A stretch of DNA of 64,000 bases from Bacteroidetes bacterium HGW-Bacteroidetes-16 (GTDB lineage: Bacteria; Bacteroidota; Bacteroidia; Bacteroidales; F082), in NCBI GenBank assembly GCA_002840975.1, contig PHDN01000003.1:62001-126000 (forward strand), written 5' to 3'. The position numbers and the translations under genes are program-made. Position 1 is the stretch's first letter. Each line of letters begins with the position of its first letter. The notes beneath the pieces are model-generated. The model was not told the origin of the DNA. It was given only the letters and a program-made list of their open reading frames with translations, and ran no database searches. Shown piece by piece: positions 25,181 through 35,092 of the stretch.

Positions 25181-26323
25181 TTACCCTAAAATAATCTCAC
25201 AAATAAACTCCGCTGCCTTCCCATCGCCAAACAACGGCGGAAAATTTAAAGCGGTGCTTGTATCTGAGAAATGAAGGTATGCTTTCCGTATTTTTTCCTT
25301 ATCAGCATCCACGATGATGGCCGTCTGTTCTTTCACCACTTCAAGCCACTCGGTTTCAGAACGCAGTATTATTCCGGGTTTCTGAAAAAAATACGCTTCC
25401 TTTTGCACTCCACCCGAATCGGTGATAACGAGTTTGCATTGACTTTCCAACTGAATCATGTCCAGAAACGAAACCGGAGGTAAAATTTTTATGGTCTGAG
25501 TGCTTTGAAGCTTCTGGTACAAATCACTGCCAAGGTTTCGTTCCAGCAATTGCGAAGTTCTCGGATGCAATGGCAAAACAATGGTTTCCTGATACGTTAC
25601 GGCAATTTCTATCAAAGCAGCAAAGATGGCCTGCAGTCGCTCAGGCAGATCAGTATTGTTGTCGCGGTGAATGGTTCCCAGGATAAATTGGCCATCGGCC
25701 AGCCCATATCTTTCAAGGATATCACTTTTCGATTTCGCCAGCTCTTTAAAAAAAAGACTGTTGTCGTACATGACATCTCCACAATGGAAAATTCCCGGAT
25801 GGTCAGGATGAAAAGGTGCCTTGTGGCCGGGATTAAAGCCTTCACGAACCAGGTTGTCGTAGCCTGTCCGGGTAGGTGAAAACAACAAGGTAGAAGCATG
25901 ATCGCACAAAATCCGGTTGATTTCTTCGGGCATTTTCTTGTTGAACGACCTCAATCCGGCTTCGATATGAACAATGGGGATATGTATTTTTGAAGCGGCA
26001 ATGGCGCCTGCCAGGGTGGAATTGGTATCGCCATAAAGTACCAGAAAATCCGGTTTTTCATCCAGCAGGATGGTTTCTAACCCTTCTATCATGCGTGCAG
26101 TCTGCAAACCATGCGAGGCACTACCCACATTCAGGTTGTAGTTGGGATTTGGAATGCCAAGCTCATCAATAAAAACCTTCGACATGTTGGTGTCGTAGTG
26201 TTGCCCGGTGTGAACAATGACTTCCGTAATCTGATCGCTATAATGGTTGGCAATGGCTCTGCTGAGCGCTGCCGCTTTGATAATCTGTGGTCTGGCACCT
26301 ATGACGGTTACTATTTTTTTCAT
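25181..26323 (-). CDS. wecB: UDP-N-acetylglucosamine 2-epimerase (non-hydrolysing)
   Basis: 380 residues of the WecB/MnaA family, converting UDP-GlcNAc to UDP-ManNAc for surface polysaccharide synthesis. Clear features: VIGARPQIIKAAAL at the N-terminus, HTGQHYD, HIEAGLRSFNKKMPEEINR (about 120-138), LPLHPRTSQLLERNL and ITDSGGVQKEAYF (UDP-binding region). The cytoplasmic GT-B-like fold is complete. No other polysaccharide genes lie beside it, and the nearest glycosyltransferase is at 45822. It appears to be transcribed alone. Confidence 0.92.
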   Translation of the reverse strand: MKKIVTVIGARPQIIKAAALSRAIANHYSDQITEVIVHTGQHYDTNMSKVFIDELGIPNPNYNLNVGSASHGLQTARMIEGLETILLDEKPDFLVLYGDTNSTLAGAIAASKIHIPIVHIEAGLRSFNKKMPEEINRILCDHASTLLFSPTRTGYDNLVREGFNPGHKAPFHPDHPGIFHCGDVMYDNSLFFKELAKSKSDILERYGLADGQFILGTIHRDNNTDLPERLQAIFAALIEIAVTYQETIVLPLHPRTSQLLERNLGSDLYQKLQSTQTIKILPPVSFLDMIQLESQCKLVITDSGGVQKEAYFFQKPGIILRSETEWLEVVKEQTAIIVDADKEKIRKAYLHFSDTSTALNFPPLFGDGKAAEFICEIILG

Positions 26324-26398
26324 GCAGGGGAGTGTGTTATTAATAGCAATGGGCTAGTATTTTTAATTAGAGAAAGAACATAACAAAAGATCATTCCA

Positions 26399-27046
26399 TT
26401 ATATGATCACCAACTTGTGCCTGATGGCATAGGCCAACAAAGAAATCGCATTCTTGCATCCTGTTTTGGCAAGCAGGTTCGACTTGTGACCTACTACGGT
26501 GCGCTCGCTGATGTACAACACATCGGCAATCTGCTTGTTGCTTAAACCTTCTGAAAGCAATTGCAGGATTTCTTTTTCACGCGCGGTGAATTTAACCTCA
26601 TTATCCCGGTGTTTTTCCTCCGTGGTTACACGTTTAGTGAAAAAATTGAAAAGCTCTTCACTGTAGTATGCTCCGCCATTCATCACTGTTTTGATGGCTT
26701 TGTCGAGGGTGTCTTTATTGATATTTTTAATCAGAAATCCCCTGATACCTGCATCTATCATGCTTTGGACATAATCATCATCATTGAACATAGTCAGGGC
26801 AATGATTTTAAGACCCGGATTTTCTTTCATGGCAATGGCCGTGGCATCAATGCCCGACATCACCGGCATTTCAATGTCCATCAACACAACATCTGCAGGG
26901 GTGGTGCGGATTAAATCCAGGAACTCCTGCCCGTTGGCTGCTTCGCCAACAATGTGGACATAAGGCAACTTGCCAAGTACCATTTTCAGTCCGTTCCGAA
27001 AAATTTCGTGATCGTCAACAATAATGATTTTGATGGCTTCTTCCAT
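26399..27046 (-). CDS. NarL/FixJ-family response regulator
   Basis: 215 residues from the ATG at 27046. The frame is open further upstream but into the kinase stop region. Receiver domain with acidic pair D11, D12, phospho-acceptor D57 (LMDIEMP) and the switch Thr/Lys (ALTMF, LIKNI), followed by a LuxR-type helix-turn-helix (about 150-208, LTAREKEILQLL-like with FTAREKEILQLLSEGLSNKQ). Encoded 52 bases downstream of its cognate kinase. It binds DNA as a dimer when phosphorylated. The target genes are not visible here. Confidence 0.92.
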   Translation of the reverse strand: MEEAIKIIIVDDHEIFRNGLKMVLGKLPYVHIVGEAANGQEFLDLIRTTPADVVLMDIEMPVMSGIDATAIAMKENPGLKIIALTMFNDDDYVQSMIDAGIRGFLIKNINKDTLDKAIKTVMNGGAYYSEELFNFFTKRVTTEEKHRDNEVKFTAREKEILQLLSEGLSNKQIADVLYISERTVVGHKSNLLAKTGCKNAISLLAYAIRHKLVII

Positions 27047-27098
27047 GAAGGATCTTGTGAATGGCAAAAATAACAAAGAAAAACGAACTGGATGCTGT

Positions 27099-29198
27099 TT
27101 ATATCTCGATAATGATTTTAAATCCCTGACCTTCCTCACTGCTGAACTGGCATCTGCCGTTGATTGATTTAATCCGGCTGATGATGCTCTTAAGCCCGAT
27201 GCCGGTTTTTTTATCGCTCATAATTTTTTCGGTGTTAAAACCGATGCCATTGTCCTTGAATTCAACCTTGATTTTTCCCTCGTTGGCTTCAATATTGATG
27301 TTGATGAGAGTAGCTTTCGCATGTTTGATGGTGTTGTTGATCAATTCACTGATGACCCGGAAAAGGATGAGCTGAATATTTTTATCCATGGTTTGATCCA
27401 CCCCGATGGAATTAAATTCAATTTTTATCCGGTTTGTGAGGTTTATTTTGTTGCAAAAGGCCTGGATGGCTTTTACTACGCCATATTCATGAATGACTCT
27501 GGGCATCAGGTTGTTTGATATTTCGCGTGTGCTTGAAACCGCTTCATCGATGATCTCGTTCACCTGTTTGATATAGGATGCTTTTTCCTCTTCCGAAGTA
27601 TGTGCATCAGCCAATTCGCCTACATACAATTTGACGGTCGATAACATGGGACCAAGACCATCGTGCATATCTTTTGAAAAGCGTTCCCTTTCCCGTTCTT
27701 CGGTCTGAATTACAGCGCTTAGTACTTTTCGTTCCAATTCGTTACGCATCTTCAGGTTACGCGAAATACTCAGCACTGCGCTTTGCTGGTTAAAATCCAA
27801 TAACCTGCTGTTGATTTCAACCGGGATGAGGTTACCCGTTTTGGTGATATACTCCGAATCGAAAATCAAACTACCAGAACGTACTAACTGATCCCGGTTT
27901 TCCAGAAACTTTTGACTAAATTTGGCAGGTTTTAAATCCAGGATATTCATTTCCAACAACTCTTCTCTGGTGTACTCAAGTGTTTCACAGGCCATTTCAT
28001 TCATTTCGATGATATTCCCCTGCATATCCGAAACCAGCATTTCATCGCTGCTGTTGTTGAACAGTGTCCTGAAATTGTATTCACTTTGTCTGAGGGCATC
28101 CTTTGCCGACCGCAATTTTATGTTGCTTAACCTAATTGCATTGAGTAACTTGTGAACACGGCGTGTGGTGGTTAACAGCACCATCAGGATAAACAGGATG
28201 GAGATAAGCAAGGCGAAATATATAGCAGTTATGATGAGGTTTTTGATCGGGTCATACGTTAACTCCCTTGTGGGGATGATGGCGGCAATGATCAACCCGA
28301 ATTCATCGTATCGGGCATAGGTTAATAAATATTCACCTTGATTTGAGGATTTGAAAAGATGACCAGTGCCGGAGGTATCACCAATCATATCGTTGAACCA
28401 TTCTTCATGTGCAACCGATTGATTGATGTCCGGGGCATCAATGATCACTTCCCCTTTTTGATCAACGACAAATATATAACCACTTTGCCCGATTTTTAGT
28501 TTCTGTAGAATGCTTCTTAGTTTCTCCAGGTCCTTTTCTTTGTCTCCAACATAAATCATCCCCGCCAGGGTGTCGGAATGGTAAAATGGTTCATACGAAG
28601 TGATGTACCAATTATTCACAACATAAGCACGGCCTTCGAATATTTCCCCTTTCATCATGGCTTTTGCAACAGGAGAATCGTTTGGAATAAAGGTGCCAAC
28701 AGCAGCATGACCGGAAGTATTTAATACATTGGTAGAGATGCGCAGAAATCCCATGTCGGTTTTCTGAAAAATGGTGGTCGTGCCACCAAATAATTGGTAG
28801 GTTTCTTCCGGAAATTCAGTCGATTTGTAAACCAGGTTATTGTTGCGCATCATGGCAGGAATGGTCACTATGCTGGTATCTAATGTATGCTGATTGATGG
28901 CTTCCACCTGAATTTCCTTGTCGGAAAATGAAATGGGATTCCGGAAGAATAACTCATGCGCCACCTTCAGGTTGGTTTTTACTTTTTCAAGCTTGAGTTC
29001 CCGCTCGCGTTCAAACATGTAGCGAATGGTGTTCACCTCCAGCCTCATGTTTTTCTCCGACTGGTTATAAATCTCCTGTTTCGATTTGCTGACAAGAACA
29101 ACCGTGATGAGGGCAATAGCCACGATGGATCCAATAAATACCGGATAAAACAATTTAAATTTGATGTAAAGGTTGTTGATATTCTTATTTACATCCAT
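27099..29198 (-). CDS. NarL-type sensor histidine kinase with Cache and PAS domains
   Basis: 699 residues in the inner membrane. A first helix at about 15-36 and a second at about 320-342 enclose a periplasmic Cache-type sensor (SGYIFVVDQKGEVIIDAP is typical of single Cache domains). A cytoplasmic PAS domain (about 385-490) follows, then the HisKA_3 helix with H512 in KDMHDGLGPMLS and a HATPase (ELINNTIKHAKA; FKDNGIGF; GIGLKSI). Cache domains sense small metabolites such as amines, amino acids or organic acids. It works with the response regulator just downstream. The start at 29198 gives a normal short cytoplasmic N-terminus. Confidence 0.92.
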   Translation of the reverse strand: MDVNKNINNLYIKFKLFYPVFIGSIVAIALITVVLVSKSKQEIYNQSEKNMRLEVNTIRYMFERERELKLEKVKTNLKVAHELFFRNPISFSDKEIQVEAINQHTLDTSIVTIPAMMRNNNLVYKSTEFPEETYQLFGGTTTIFQKTDMGFLRISTNVLNTSGHAAVGTFIPNDSPVAKAMMKGEIFEGRAYVVNNWYITSYEPFYHSDTLAGMIYVGDKEKDLEKLRSILQKLKIGQSGYIFVVDQKGEVIIDAPDINQSVAHEEWFNDMIGDTSGTGHLFKSSNQGEYLLTYARYDEFGLIIAAIIPTRELTYDPIKNLIITAIYFALLISILFILMVLLTTTRRVHKLLNAIRLSNIKLRSAKDALRQSEYNFRTLFNNSSDEMLVSDMQGNIIEMNEMACETLEYTREELLEMNILDLKPAKFSQKFLENRDQLVRSGSLIFDSEYITKTGNLIPVEINSRLLDFNQQSAVLSISRNLKMRNELERKVLSAVIQTEERERERFSKDMHDGLGPMLSTVKLYVGELADAHTSEEEKASYIKQVNEIIDEAVSSTREISNNLMPRVIHEYGVVKAIQAFCNKINLTNRIKIEFNSIGVDQTMDKNIQLILFRVISELINNTIKHAKATLININIEANEGKIKVEFKDNGIGFNTEKIMSDKKTGIGLKSIISRIKSINGRCQFSSEEGQGFKIIIEI

Positions 29199-29257
29199 GG
29201 GTCAATCGTTAGTAAGTCAAATTCATACATAAGTCTGGTCTAAAAAGGTAATAGAAC

Positions 29258-29308
29258 GTTTTCAGCCACTTGTACCCCTCATCCCCTAAAGGGGAAGTGG
29301 CTGAAAAC
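29258..29308. repeat. Long intergenic hairpin with 14-bp perfect stem
   Basis: GTTTTCAGCCACTT (29258-29271) pairs exactly with AAGTGGCTGAAAAC (29295-29308). The loop holds a second small stem CCCCT-AA-AGGGG (29283-29294). No T run follows. It lies in the 293-base gap between the kinase promoter region and msrB, where nothing else is recognised. Confidence 0.75.
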
Positions 29309-29491
29309 TGATTTTCAATTATTTTCATGACTCACCTTTTTTGACCAGGCACATACTTTCTATCCATCTCAATTCCATCTTTTATTTTTTTGAGGCGATG
29401 TGCCTTCCTCATCCCGGTTTTCTTATTTAAGGAGCAATTTCGCGCCGTCCCTTCGTCCTGACTATCACCTACCGTCTCTTTTTTAGTAAAA

Positions 29492-30007
29492 CTATTCTTT
29501 TTTAAAATCGAGGCTGACAGAGTTTACACAATAGCGCATCCCTGTCGGATTGGGGCCGTCGTTAAAAACATGGCCCAAATGACTTTTACATTGTCCACAT
29601 TTAATCTCGGTGCGGGTCATACCGTAGCTTTTATCCAAAACTTCCACGATGCTGCTGTCGGCCACCGCCTGATAGAAACTCGGCCAACCGGATCCCGAAT
29701 CAAATTTGGTGTCGGAGCTGAAAAGTTTCGCCCCGCAGGCGGCACAATAATAGGTGCCATCTTCGTGGTGGTTTACATATTTTCCCGAAAAAGCGGGTTC
29801 GGTACCGCATTGTCTTAGAACACGGTATTGTTCAGGTGAAAGCTCTTTCGACCAGTCCTGTTCCGATTTTGAATTAGTTTGAGTAGTTGTCATTGATGAG
29901 TTGGTTTGGGCCGACAGAATTGGTTGAAATAATAAGGCAATGGCCATGATAAAAACCAATCTGTATAGCGTTGATTTAGATGTAACTGGTTTATTAATGT
30001 GTTGCAT
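29492..30007 (-). CDS. msrB: Exported peptide-methionine (R)-S-oxide reductase MsrB
   Basis: 171 residues. A hydrophobic segment at about 16-33 ending in LSAQ looks like a signal peptide, so the enzyme repairs oxidised methionine in the periplasm. Zinc site Cys pairs are in [11 protein letters not shown] and [23 protein letters not shown] and the catalytic Cys in RYCVNSVSL are in place. A 35-residue Ser/Thr/Gln-rich linker sits between signal and domain. A start at the Met of VFIMAIALL would remove part of the N-terminus and still leave a signal. It is apparently a single-gene unit, lacking an MsrA fusion. Confidence 0.92.
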   Translation of the reverse strand: MQHINKPVTSKSTLYRLVFIMAIALLFQPILSAQTNSSMTTTQTNSKSEQDWSKELSPEQYRVLRQCGTEPAFSGKYVNHHEDGTYYCAACGAKLFSSDTKFDSGSGWPSFYQAVADSSIVEVLDKSYGMTRTEIKCGQCKSHLGHVFNDGPNPTGMRYCVNSVSLDFKKE

Positions 30008-30085
30008 AGTAAGTAGGCTTATAAATTGAATTATAAACGGTGCAAATAGAAAAATGGTATTGAAAAACCAGGCATTTCACGTTTT

Positions 30086-32308
30086 TTAATAAATCATAAA
30101 CTTCACTCTGGCACCGTCCTCACTCAGCACCACATAGAGTCCGGGGGCAAACTTTCCAATATCAATGGAAGAAATTTGTGATCCCGAAAACATCATTTTG
30201 CCTGAAGAGTTAAAAACCCTCGCATTTATCTTTCTGTTTAGATTGACCACTTCGCCTGTTGCCGGATTTGGATATACCATTAAATGAAGTAGGTCGCCGG
30301 TTTCATCAATAGCACTGGGGGCATTGGTAGATCCCGGAGTTGAGGTAGTAAAAAACACCAGGGTGGTATCCCCATCTGTCACCCGGCCATAGCTGACATC
30401 CTCTGATTGAGCTTCAAAAATAAGCTCATCTACCGCAATCAGCTGCAATGAAAATATCCCCACCGCTTCTCCATCTTTGCTTAGTTTAAAATTGGTATGA
30501 TGACTGCCAAGTGTTGGATCGCCATCGGCCCAAAACAATTCAAATCCTCCAACAGGGATGCTGATATCAGGCATTTGCCATTTGTTTGGAGAGTCCGGGT
30601 TGTCGGTCAGAAAATAGTCGCCCAGGAAAACAGGTTCGCTGTCACCATTGTAAATTTCGACCCAATCGCTAAAAACGCCGTACTCATCCGCAATAACATG
30701 TGCGTTGTCAGCCATCAATTCGTTGATAAAAAGCAAGGGAGTGTCACCGGTGGCCGGGTTTATGATCCTGGCTTCACAGGGCAAAATCTGTTCCTGTTCC
30801 AAACCATCCGTAACGCTAACCTGATAGCTTACCTTGGTCTCTTCTGAAATATCAGTTAAGGTAACAGCGTAATTTCCATTCTCTTCATGAATCATTTCTG
30901 CTTGTTGAATTTCTCCATCATTTAAAGAATACAAAACAGCAACCATCTCCACTACTGTTTGTACATCCACAAAAGCGGTTATCCTGATCTGCTGACCCGA
31001 TTCACGTTTATGCCGGATATATTTAATCACAGGTGCCATGCTGGTATTTTCGAGTTGAGCATTCATCGAAGTAGCCCTTTCATTCAGGTAAGGGTAAAGT
31101 CCTTTCTTTACATGAGCTCCTGTAGACTCGTTGTAAGAGCGTAAAAAGTCATCATACGAATAACCATAATCGAGCGGATAAAAAGGATCATCAGTAACGT
31201 AAGGGGCTATCATGTTTTTCCTGATTTCAATACTTTGTATAAGCGAATCTATATTGATTGCCCTGTTAATCAATGCGTCAGCATAGAACGTGAATTGTTT
31301 TCTGAGTTCAGGATTGGTCACCAGTCGTGTATAAAGGGGTCTGGGTTCGCCTTCAGGTTGCCAGTTGTAGATATCACGCGTAGCCCAATCGATATTGAAC
31401 CAATCGATTCCAAAGGTGTTGTCCACATCGTAAGGAATAAACTCCATCTTGCCTGTGGCCGTGTTGTGGTAGATATAATAATTGTTTTTGTTGTAAATAT
31501 ATCCGTCCCAGTCGCCGCAATACAGGTCGGCAGCCATGATCTTTAAATAGTCATAGGTGTTGAAGACTTCATCCAACTGACAGATCAGGTGATTTTCAGA
31601 CGCGTTGTTCACAATGTTGATCAGGTTGGCCAGATCAGTATAATCGTCAGATTCTTCGTTTGTTTTTAGTTCGTAAACCCTTCTATCACCGGATTCCAGT
31701 TTATAATCGTTCGGATTTGAACTGATATAATCCAAATCGGCGGGATAAAGACATTTAAACAAGTTGCCATCATTGTTGCCAAATCGTGATAGTACAAACT
31801 CCTCGTCAACATGTTCCACATTAATATAAAGTCCATGATAATTTCCATTGATAAACAGTCTGACATGGTTGGCCCTGGGAGCGGGAACATCAAATTTTCG
31901 CAGGATATCCCACATGACTTTCGACCGCATTATGGTTGGGTCGTTGTGTTCACCGTTCAGGTTTATCTTTTCAACGCCATAATATTTTTCCCCTTTCAGA
32001 AAAGTATTTAATGAGACTTTGAATGATTTCTTTGCCGAATACCGGGAAGTATTTCCGCGCAAGCGAAAGCCCACCGGGTTGATGGTATCCAATACGGTTC
32101 CGTTGTTAAAGACAAACATGGCATGGAATTCGGTTTCACTTTCAGGATTTTCATAAATCCAGGTGAGCGTATCAGGGTCAACGGTGATGTCGATGCGTGG
32201 AACAACGGTGTCGATATACAATGGGCCATTTTCTGGAAAAAATCCCTGGGCCAACATCAATTGAGCAACAAAAAGGCTAAGAATCCAGCTAAATAGAATT
32301 TTTTTCAT
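30086..32308 (-). CDS. CotH-kinase-family secreted protein with lamin-tail domain, T9SS cargo
   Basis: 740 residues with a signal peptide (about 1-20). The CotH domain (about 40-400) shows FRLRGNTSRYSAKKSFKVSL near the start, NLNGEHNDPTIMRSKVMWD, and the presumed active-site region FIPYDVDNTFGIDW. CotH proteins of spores are atypical protein kinases; the activity of the Bacteroidota members is not established. A lamin-tail domain (about 535-640, INELMADNAHVIADEYGVFS) follows, and the last 70 residues are a type A T9SS sorting domain (VYPNPATGEVV). It is 78 bases from msrB and probably separate. Confidence 0.85.
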   Translation of the reverse strand: MKKILFSWILSLFVAQLMLAQGFFPENGPLYIDTVVPRIDITVDPDTLTWIYENPESETEFHAMFVFNNGTVLDTINPVGFRLRGNTSRYSAKKSFKVSLNTFLKGEKYYGVEKINLNGEHNDPTIMRSKVMWDILRKFDVPAPRANHVRLFINGNYHGLYINVEHVDEEFVLSRFGNNDGNLFKCLYPADLDYISSNPNDYKLESGDRRVYELKTNEESDDYTDLANLINIVNNASENHLICQLDEVFNTYDYLKIMAADLYCGDWDGYIYNKNNYYIYHNTATGKMEFIPYDVDNTFGIDWFNIDWATRDIYNWQPEGEPRPLYTRLVTNPELRKQFTFYADALINRAINIDSLIQSIEIRKNMIAPYVTDDPFYPLDYGYSYDDFLRSYNESTGAHVKKGLYPYLNERATSMNAQLENTSMAPVIKYIRHKRESGQQIRITAFVDVQTVVEMVAVLYSLNDGEIQQAEMIHEENGNYAVTLTDISEETKVSYQVSVTDGLEQEQILPCEARIINPATGDTPLLFINELMADNAHVIADEYGVFSDWVEIYNGDSEPVFLGDYFLTDNPDSPNKWQMPDISIPVGGFELFWADGDPTLGSHHTNFKLSKDGEAVGIFSLQLIAVDELIFEAQSEDVSYGRVTDGDTTLVFFTTSTPGSTNAPSAIDETGDLLHLMVYPNPATGEVVNLNRKINARVFNSSGKMMFSGSQISSIDIGKFAPGLYVVLSEDGARVKFMIY

Positions 32309-32376
32309 GCCGGTATTTTTTTTTGTAAAGGTACGGTTTTATCAGTTTTGAGCGTGTTTTTTTAAAGTGCTTTCCG

Positions 32377-32384
32377 TATGTTTG
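32377..32384 (+). promoter_or_regulatory. -7 promoter box for the PNP gene
   Basis: TATGTTTG matches TAnnTTTG, 16 bases before the ATG at 32401. A TTTTG lies 26 bases upstream, further than usual. Confidence 0.5.
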
Positions 32385-32400
32385 CATAAAACTGAGTTTT

Positions 32401-33213
32401 ATGATGCAAAAGATAAATGAAGCAGTTGCTTATTTGCAAAAACAGGGTGTAGGAAGTCCAAAAATTGGTATTGTCCTGGGAACAGGATTGGGGGGAATGG
32501 TAAAGAATGTCGTCATCAGCCATGACATCCGCTACCGCGATATCCCGCATTTTCCTGAATCGACCGTTGAATCCCACTCCGGGAAATTGATTTTTGGCTC
32601 CATGAATGGAAAACAGGTGGTGGTCATGAATGGTCGTTTTCATTTTTATGAAGGTTACAGTTTTGATCAAATCACGTTTGGTATCCGGGTGATGAAGCTA
32701 TTGGGCGTTGATACTTTGCTGGTTTCCAATGCTGCCGGAGCTATCAACACCGCCTTCAAACCGGCTTCTTTAATGCTGATCGATGACCACATTAACATGC
32801 TGCCTGGCAATCCGTTGGTAGGTAAGAACCTGGACGAACTGGGCACCCGTTTTCCGGATATGAGCGCTCCTTATGATGCTGGGTTAATGGCTAAAATAGA
32901 GCAGATTGCCACGGAAGAATCCATCGAACTGAACAAAGGTGTTTATGTTGCCTGGATCGGTCCCAGCCTGGAAACCAGAGCCGAGTACCGGTTTATTAAA
33001 ACCATGGGCGCCGATGCGGTTGGTATGTCCACCGTTCCCGAAGTGATTGTTGCCCGTCACATGGACATGAAAGTATTGGCCATTTCGGTGATTACCGATT
33101 TGTGTGACCCCGACAACCTGAAACCGGGCAATATTGATGACATTCTGGCCAATGCCGCCCTGGCAGAAAAAGATCTGGTTAAACTCTTTACAAGGCTGGT
33201 GTTATCATTGTAG
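32401..33213 (+). CDS. punA: Purine nucleoside phosphorylase, trimeric PNP type
   Basis: 270 residues of the PNP/MTAP class I family, phosphorolysing purine nucleosides for salvage. GIVLGTGLGG (phosphate loop), the GRFHFYEGYS phosphate/ribose site, VSNAAGAIN, and GPSLETRAEYR with the base-binding Glu are present. At the position of human Asn243 the protein has D233 (VITDLC), a difference that affects base preference in engineered PNPs. Two ATG codons are adjacent (32401 and 32404). The acyl-CoA ligase gene follows but has its own -7 box. Confidence 0.88.
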   Translation: MMQKINEAVAYLQKQGVGSPKIGIVLGTGLGGMVKNVVISHDIRYRDIPHFPESTVESHSGKLIFGSMNGKQVVVMNGRFHFYEGYSFDQITFGIRVMKLLGVDTLLVSNAAGAINTAFKPASLMLIDDHINMLPGNPLVGKNLDELGTRFPDMSAPYDAGLMAKIEQIATEESIELNKGVYVAWIGPSLETRAEYRFIKTMGADAVGMSTVPEVIVARHMDMKVLAISVITDLCDPDNLKPGNIDDILANAALAEKDLVKLFTRLVLSL

Positions 33214-33238
33214 ATTTTTTTAACTCTTCAAATTGTTG

Positions 33239-33246
33239 TATCTTTG
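33239..33246 (+). promoter_or_regulatory. -7 promoter box for the acyl-CoA ligase gene
   Basis: TATCTTTG, 19 bases before the ATG at 33266. It rules out an upstream TTG at 33233 as start. Confidence 0.5.
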
Positions 33247-33265
33247 TGAATCTATTTTGCAATTT

Positions 33266-34924
33266 ATGGATCTTCATTTATCCCTGACTCTTCCCAGGCT
33301 ATTTCAACAGTCTGTCGACAAGTTTTCTGATTTTCCGTTTCTTTCCTTTGTGGATGAGACCCCCATTACATACGGTCAGGCAAATATAAAAGTGCTTGCT
33401 GTGCAAAGCATGCTTCAGCAAATCGGATTAAAACATGGCGAACGTGTGGCTTTATTAAGCACCAACATGCCAAATTGGGGAATCACTTACCTGGCTATTA
33501 CCGGAATGGGAGCTGTGGTAGTTCCGCTATTGCCTGATTTTACCCCGGAAGAAATTAAAAATGTGTTGGAACACTCGGAAGCTGTGGCCATTTTCGTGTC
33601 TTCAGGGTTGAGAAATAAAATTGCCGATTTTAATGGAATCCACCTTAAAAGCAGGGTGCTTATTGATGACTTTTCTATGATTAGTTCCCACCATCTTTCA
33701 GTCGAATTTAAATTGGACAATCGACCCGGATTTGATTATCAGGTAGCGGAAAATGATCTGGCAGCCATTATCTATACATCCGGCACCACCGGGAAAAGCA
33801 AGGGAGTGATGCTCTCGCACCGAAATATCTGTTTTACCGCTGTCAAAGGACGTACCATCCAGGCCATTGGCCACAATGACCGCATGTTGTCGGTATTACC
33901 ACTGTCGCATACTTACGAAAATACCATTGGTTTTATACTACCTATGGTTGGAGGTGCGGCTATTTATTATCTTACAAAACTGCCCACACCGGCAGTATTA
34001 TTGCCGGCACTTAAACAGGTGAGACCAACGGCCATGTTAACGGTGCCATTGATTATTGAAAAAATTTACAAGTCAAAAATACTACCTGCCTTTAATGAAA
34101 AATGGGCAACCCGTGTACTGTATCGAATTCCGGTGTTGCGTAAAAAACTCAATGTGTTTGCCGGAAAAAAACTCATGCGCACCTTTGGGGGTGAGTTAAA
34201 ATTTTTTGGAATTGGTGGCGCCAAACTCAGCGGAACTGTTGAGCGCTTTCTGATAGAAGCTAAGTTTCCTTATGCCATCGGGTATGGCCTCACCGAGACA
34301 GCTCCTCTCCTGGCCGGCGTGGCTCCTTTTGCAGGAAAATGGCAGTCAACCGGGCCTGCAATGGAAGGGGTACAACTTAAAATTGTTAAAAGGGACCGTT
34401 GGACCGGAGAAGGCGAAATATGGGCCAAAGGACCAAATGTGATGATGGGATATTACAAAGAACCTATCCTGACGAAGGAGGTACTCACAAAGGACGGTTG
34501 GTTCAAAACCGGAGATCTGGGTTTGATCGACACAAATGGGTACCTTTTTATTAAAGGGCGAAGCAAAAATGTGATTATAGGTGCCGGCGGTGAAAACATC
34601 TTTCCCGAAGACATTGAGTCGATTATCAATAATTTCAGGTTTGTAGTTGAGTCGGTAGTGGTGGAACAAAAGGGAAAGCTGGTAGCGCTGGTGCACTTTA
34701 ACCGCGAAGAAATTGAACAACAATATCGCTATATGAAAGATGAGGTAACCTCTTATGTGGAAGCCAAATGCGATGAATTAAAAGTGGAATTGCAAGATTA
34801 TGTCAATCAACAAGTAAATAAATTCTCTAAAATCCAGTTGGTAGTTGTGTATGCTGACCCGTTTCAGAAAACAGCCACTCAAAAAATAAAAAGGTTTTTG
34901 TATACCCAGCCTCCCTTGGAGTGA
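33266..34924 (+). CDS. Long-chain acyl-CoA ligase-like AMP-forming synthetase
   Basis: 552 residues of the ANL superfamily, activating a carboxylate (probably fatty acid) with ATP and then CoA. Core motifs: YTSGTTGKSKG (A3, about 171-181), GYGLTETAPLL (A5), GWFKTGDLG (A7), KGRSKNVIIGAGGENIFPEDIE (A8), and the catalytic-lysine end TQKIKRFLY (A10). It is slightly shorter than FadD-type enzymes. It has no fatty-acid oxidation partners nearby, so the substrate is inferred only from family. It is downstream of the PNP gene but has its own promoter box. Confidence 0.87.
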   Translation: MDLHLSLTLPRLFQQSVDKFSDFPFLSFVDETPITYGQANIKVLAVQSMLQQIGLKHGERVALLSTNMPNWGITYLAITGMGAVVVPLLPDFTPEEIKNVLEHSEAVAIFVSSGLRNKIADFNGIHLKSRVLIDDFSMISSHHLSVEFKLDNRPGFDYQVAENDLAAIIYTSGTTGKSKGVMLSHRNICFTAVKGRTIQAIGHNDRMLSVLPLSHTYENTIGFILPMVGGAAIYYLTKLPTPAVLLPALKQVRPTAMLTVPLIIEKIYKSKILPAFNEKWATRVLYRIPVLRKKLNVFAGKKLMRTFGGELKFFGIGGAKLSGTVERFLIEAKFPYAIGYGLTETAPLLAGVAPFAGKWQSTGPAMEGVQLKIVKRDRWTGEGEIWAKGPNVMMGYYKEPILTKEVLTKDGWFKTGDLGLIDTNGYLFIKGRSKNVIIGAGGENIFPEDIESIINNFRFVVESVVVEQKGKLVALVHFNREEIEQQYRYMKDEVTSYVEAKCDELKVELQDYVNQQVNKFSKIQLVVVYADPFQKTATQKIKRFLYTQPPLE

Positions 34925-35092
34925 AAGATTTCAGGGAGTTGAAAGCTGAGACCGGGGAATATTCAGCATCATAGAAGGGGAGTTAAATTGTTACTCCTTT
35001 CATTTTCACGGGACGTTCCCGCCTCTCGCCATTAGAAGTCTTCTATTGAAAAATAGCAATAAATTCATAACCCGTTATAATTGAATGTATTC

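Noticed and set aside
35009-35021. Hairpin CGGGA-CGT-TCCCG as a terminator after the acyl-CoA ligase
   Set aside because: The stem is only 5 bp and there is no T run.
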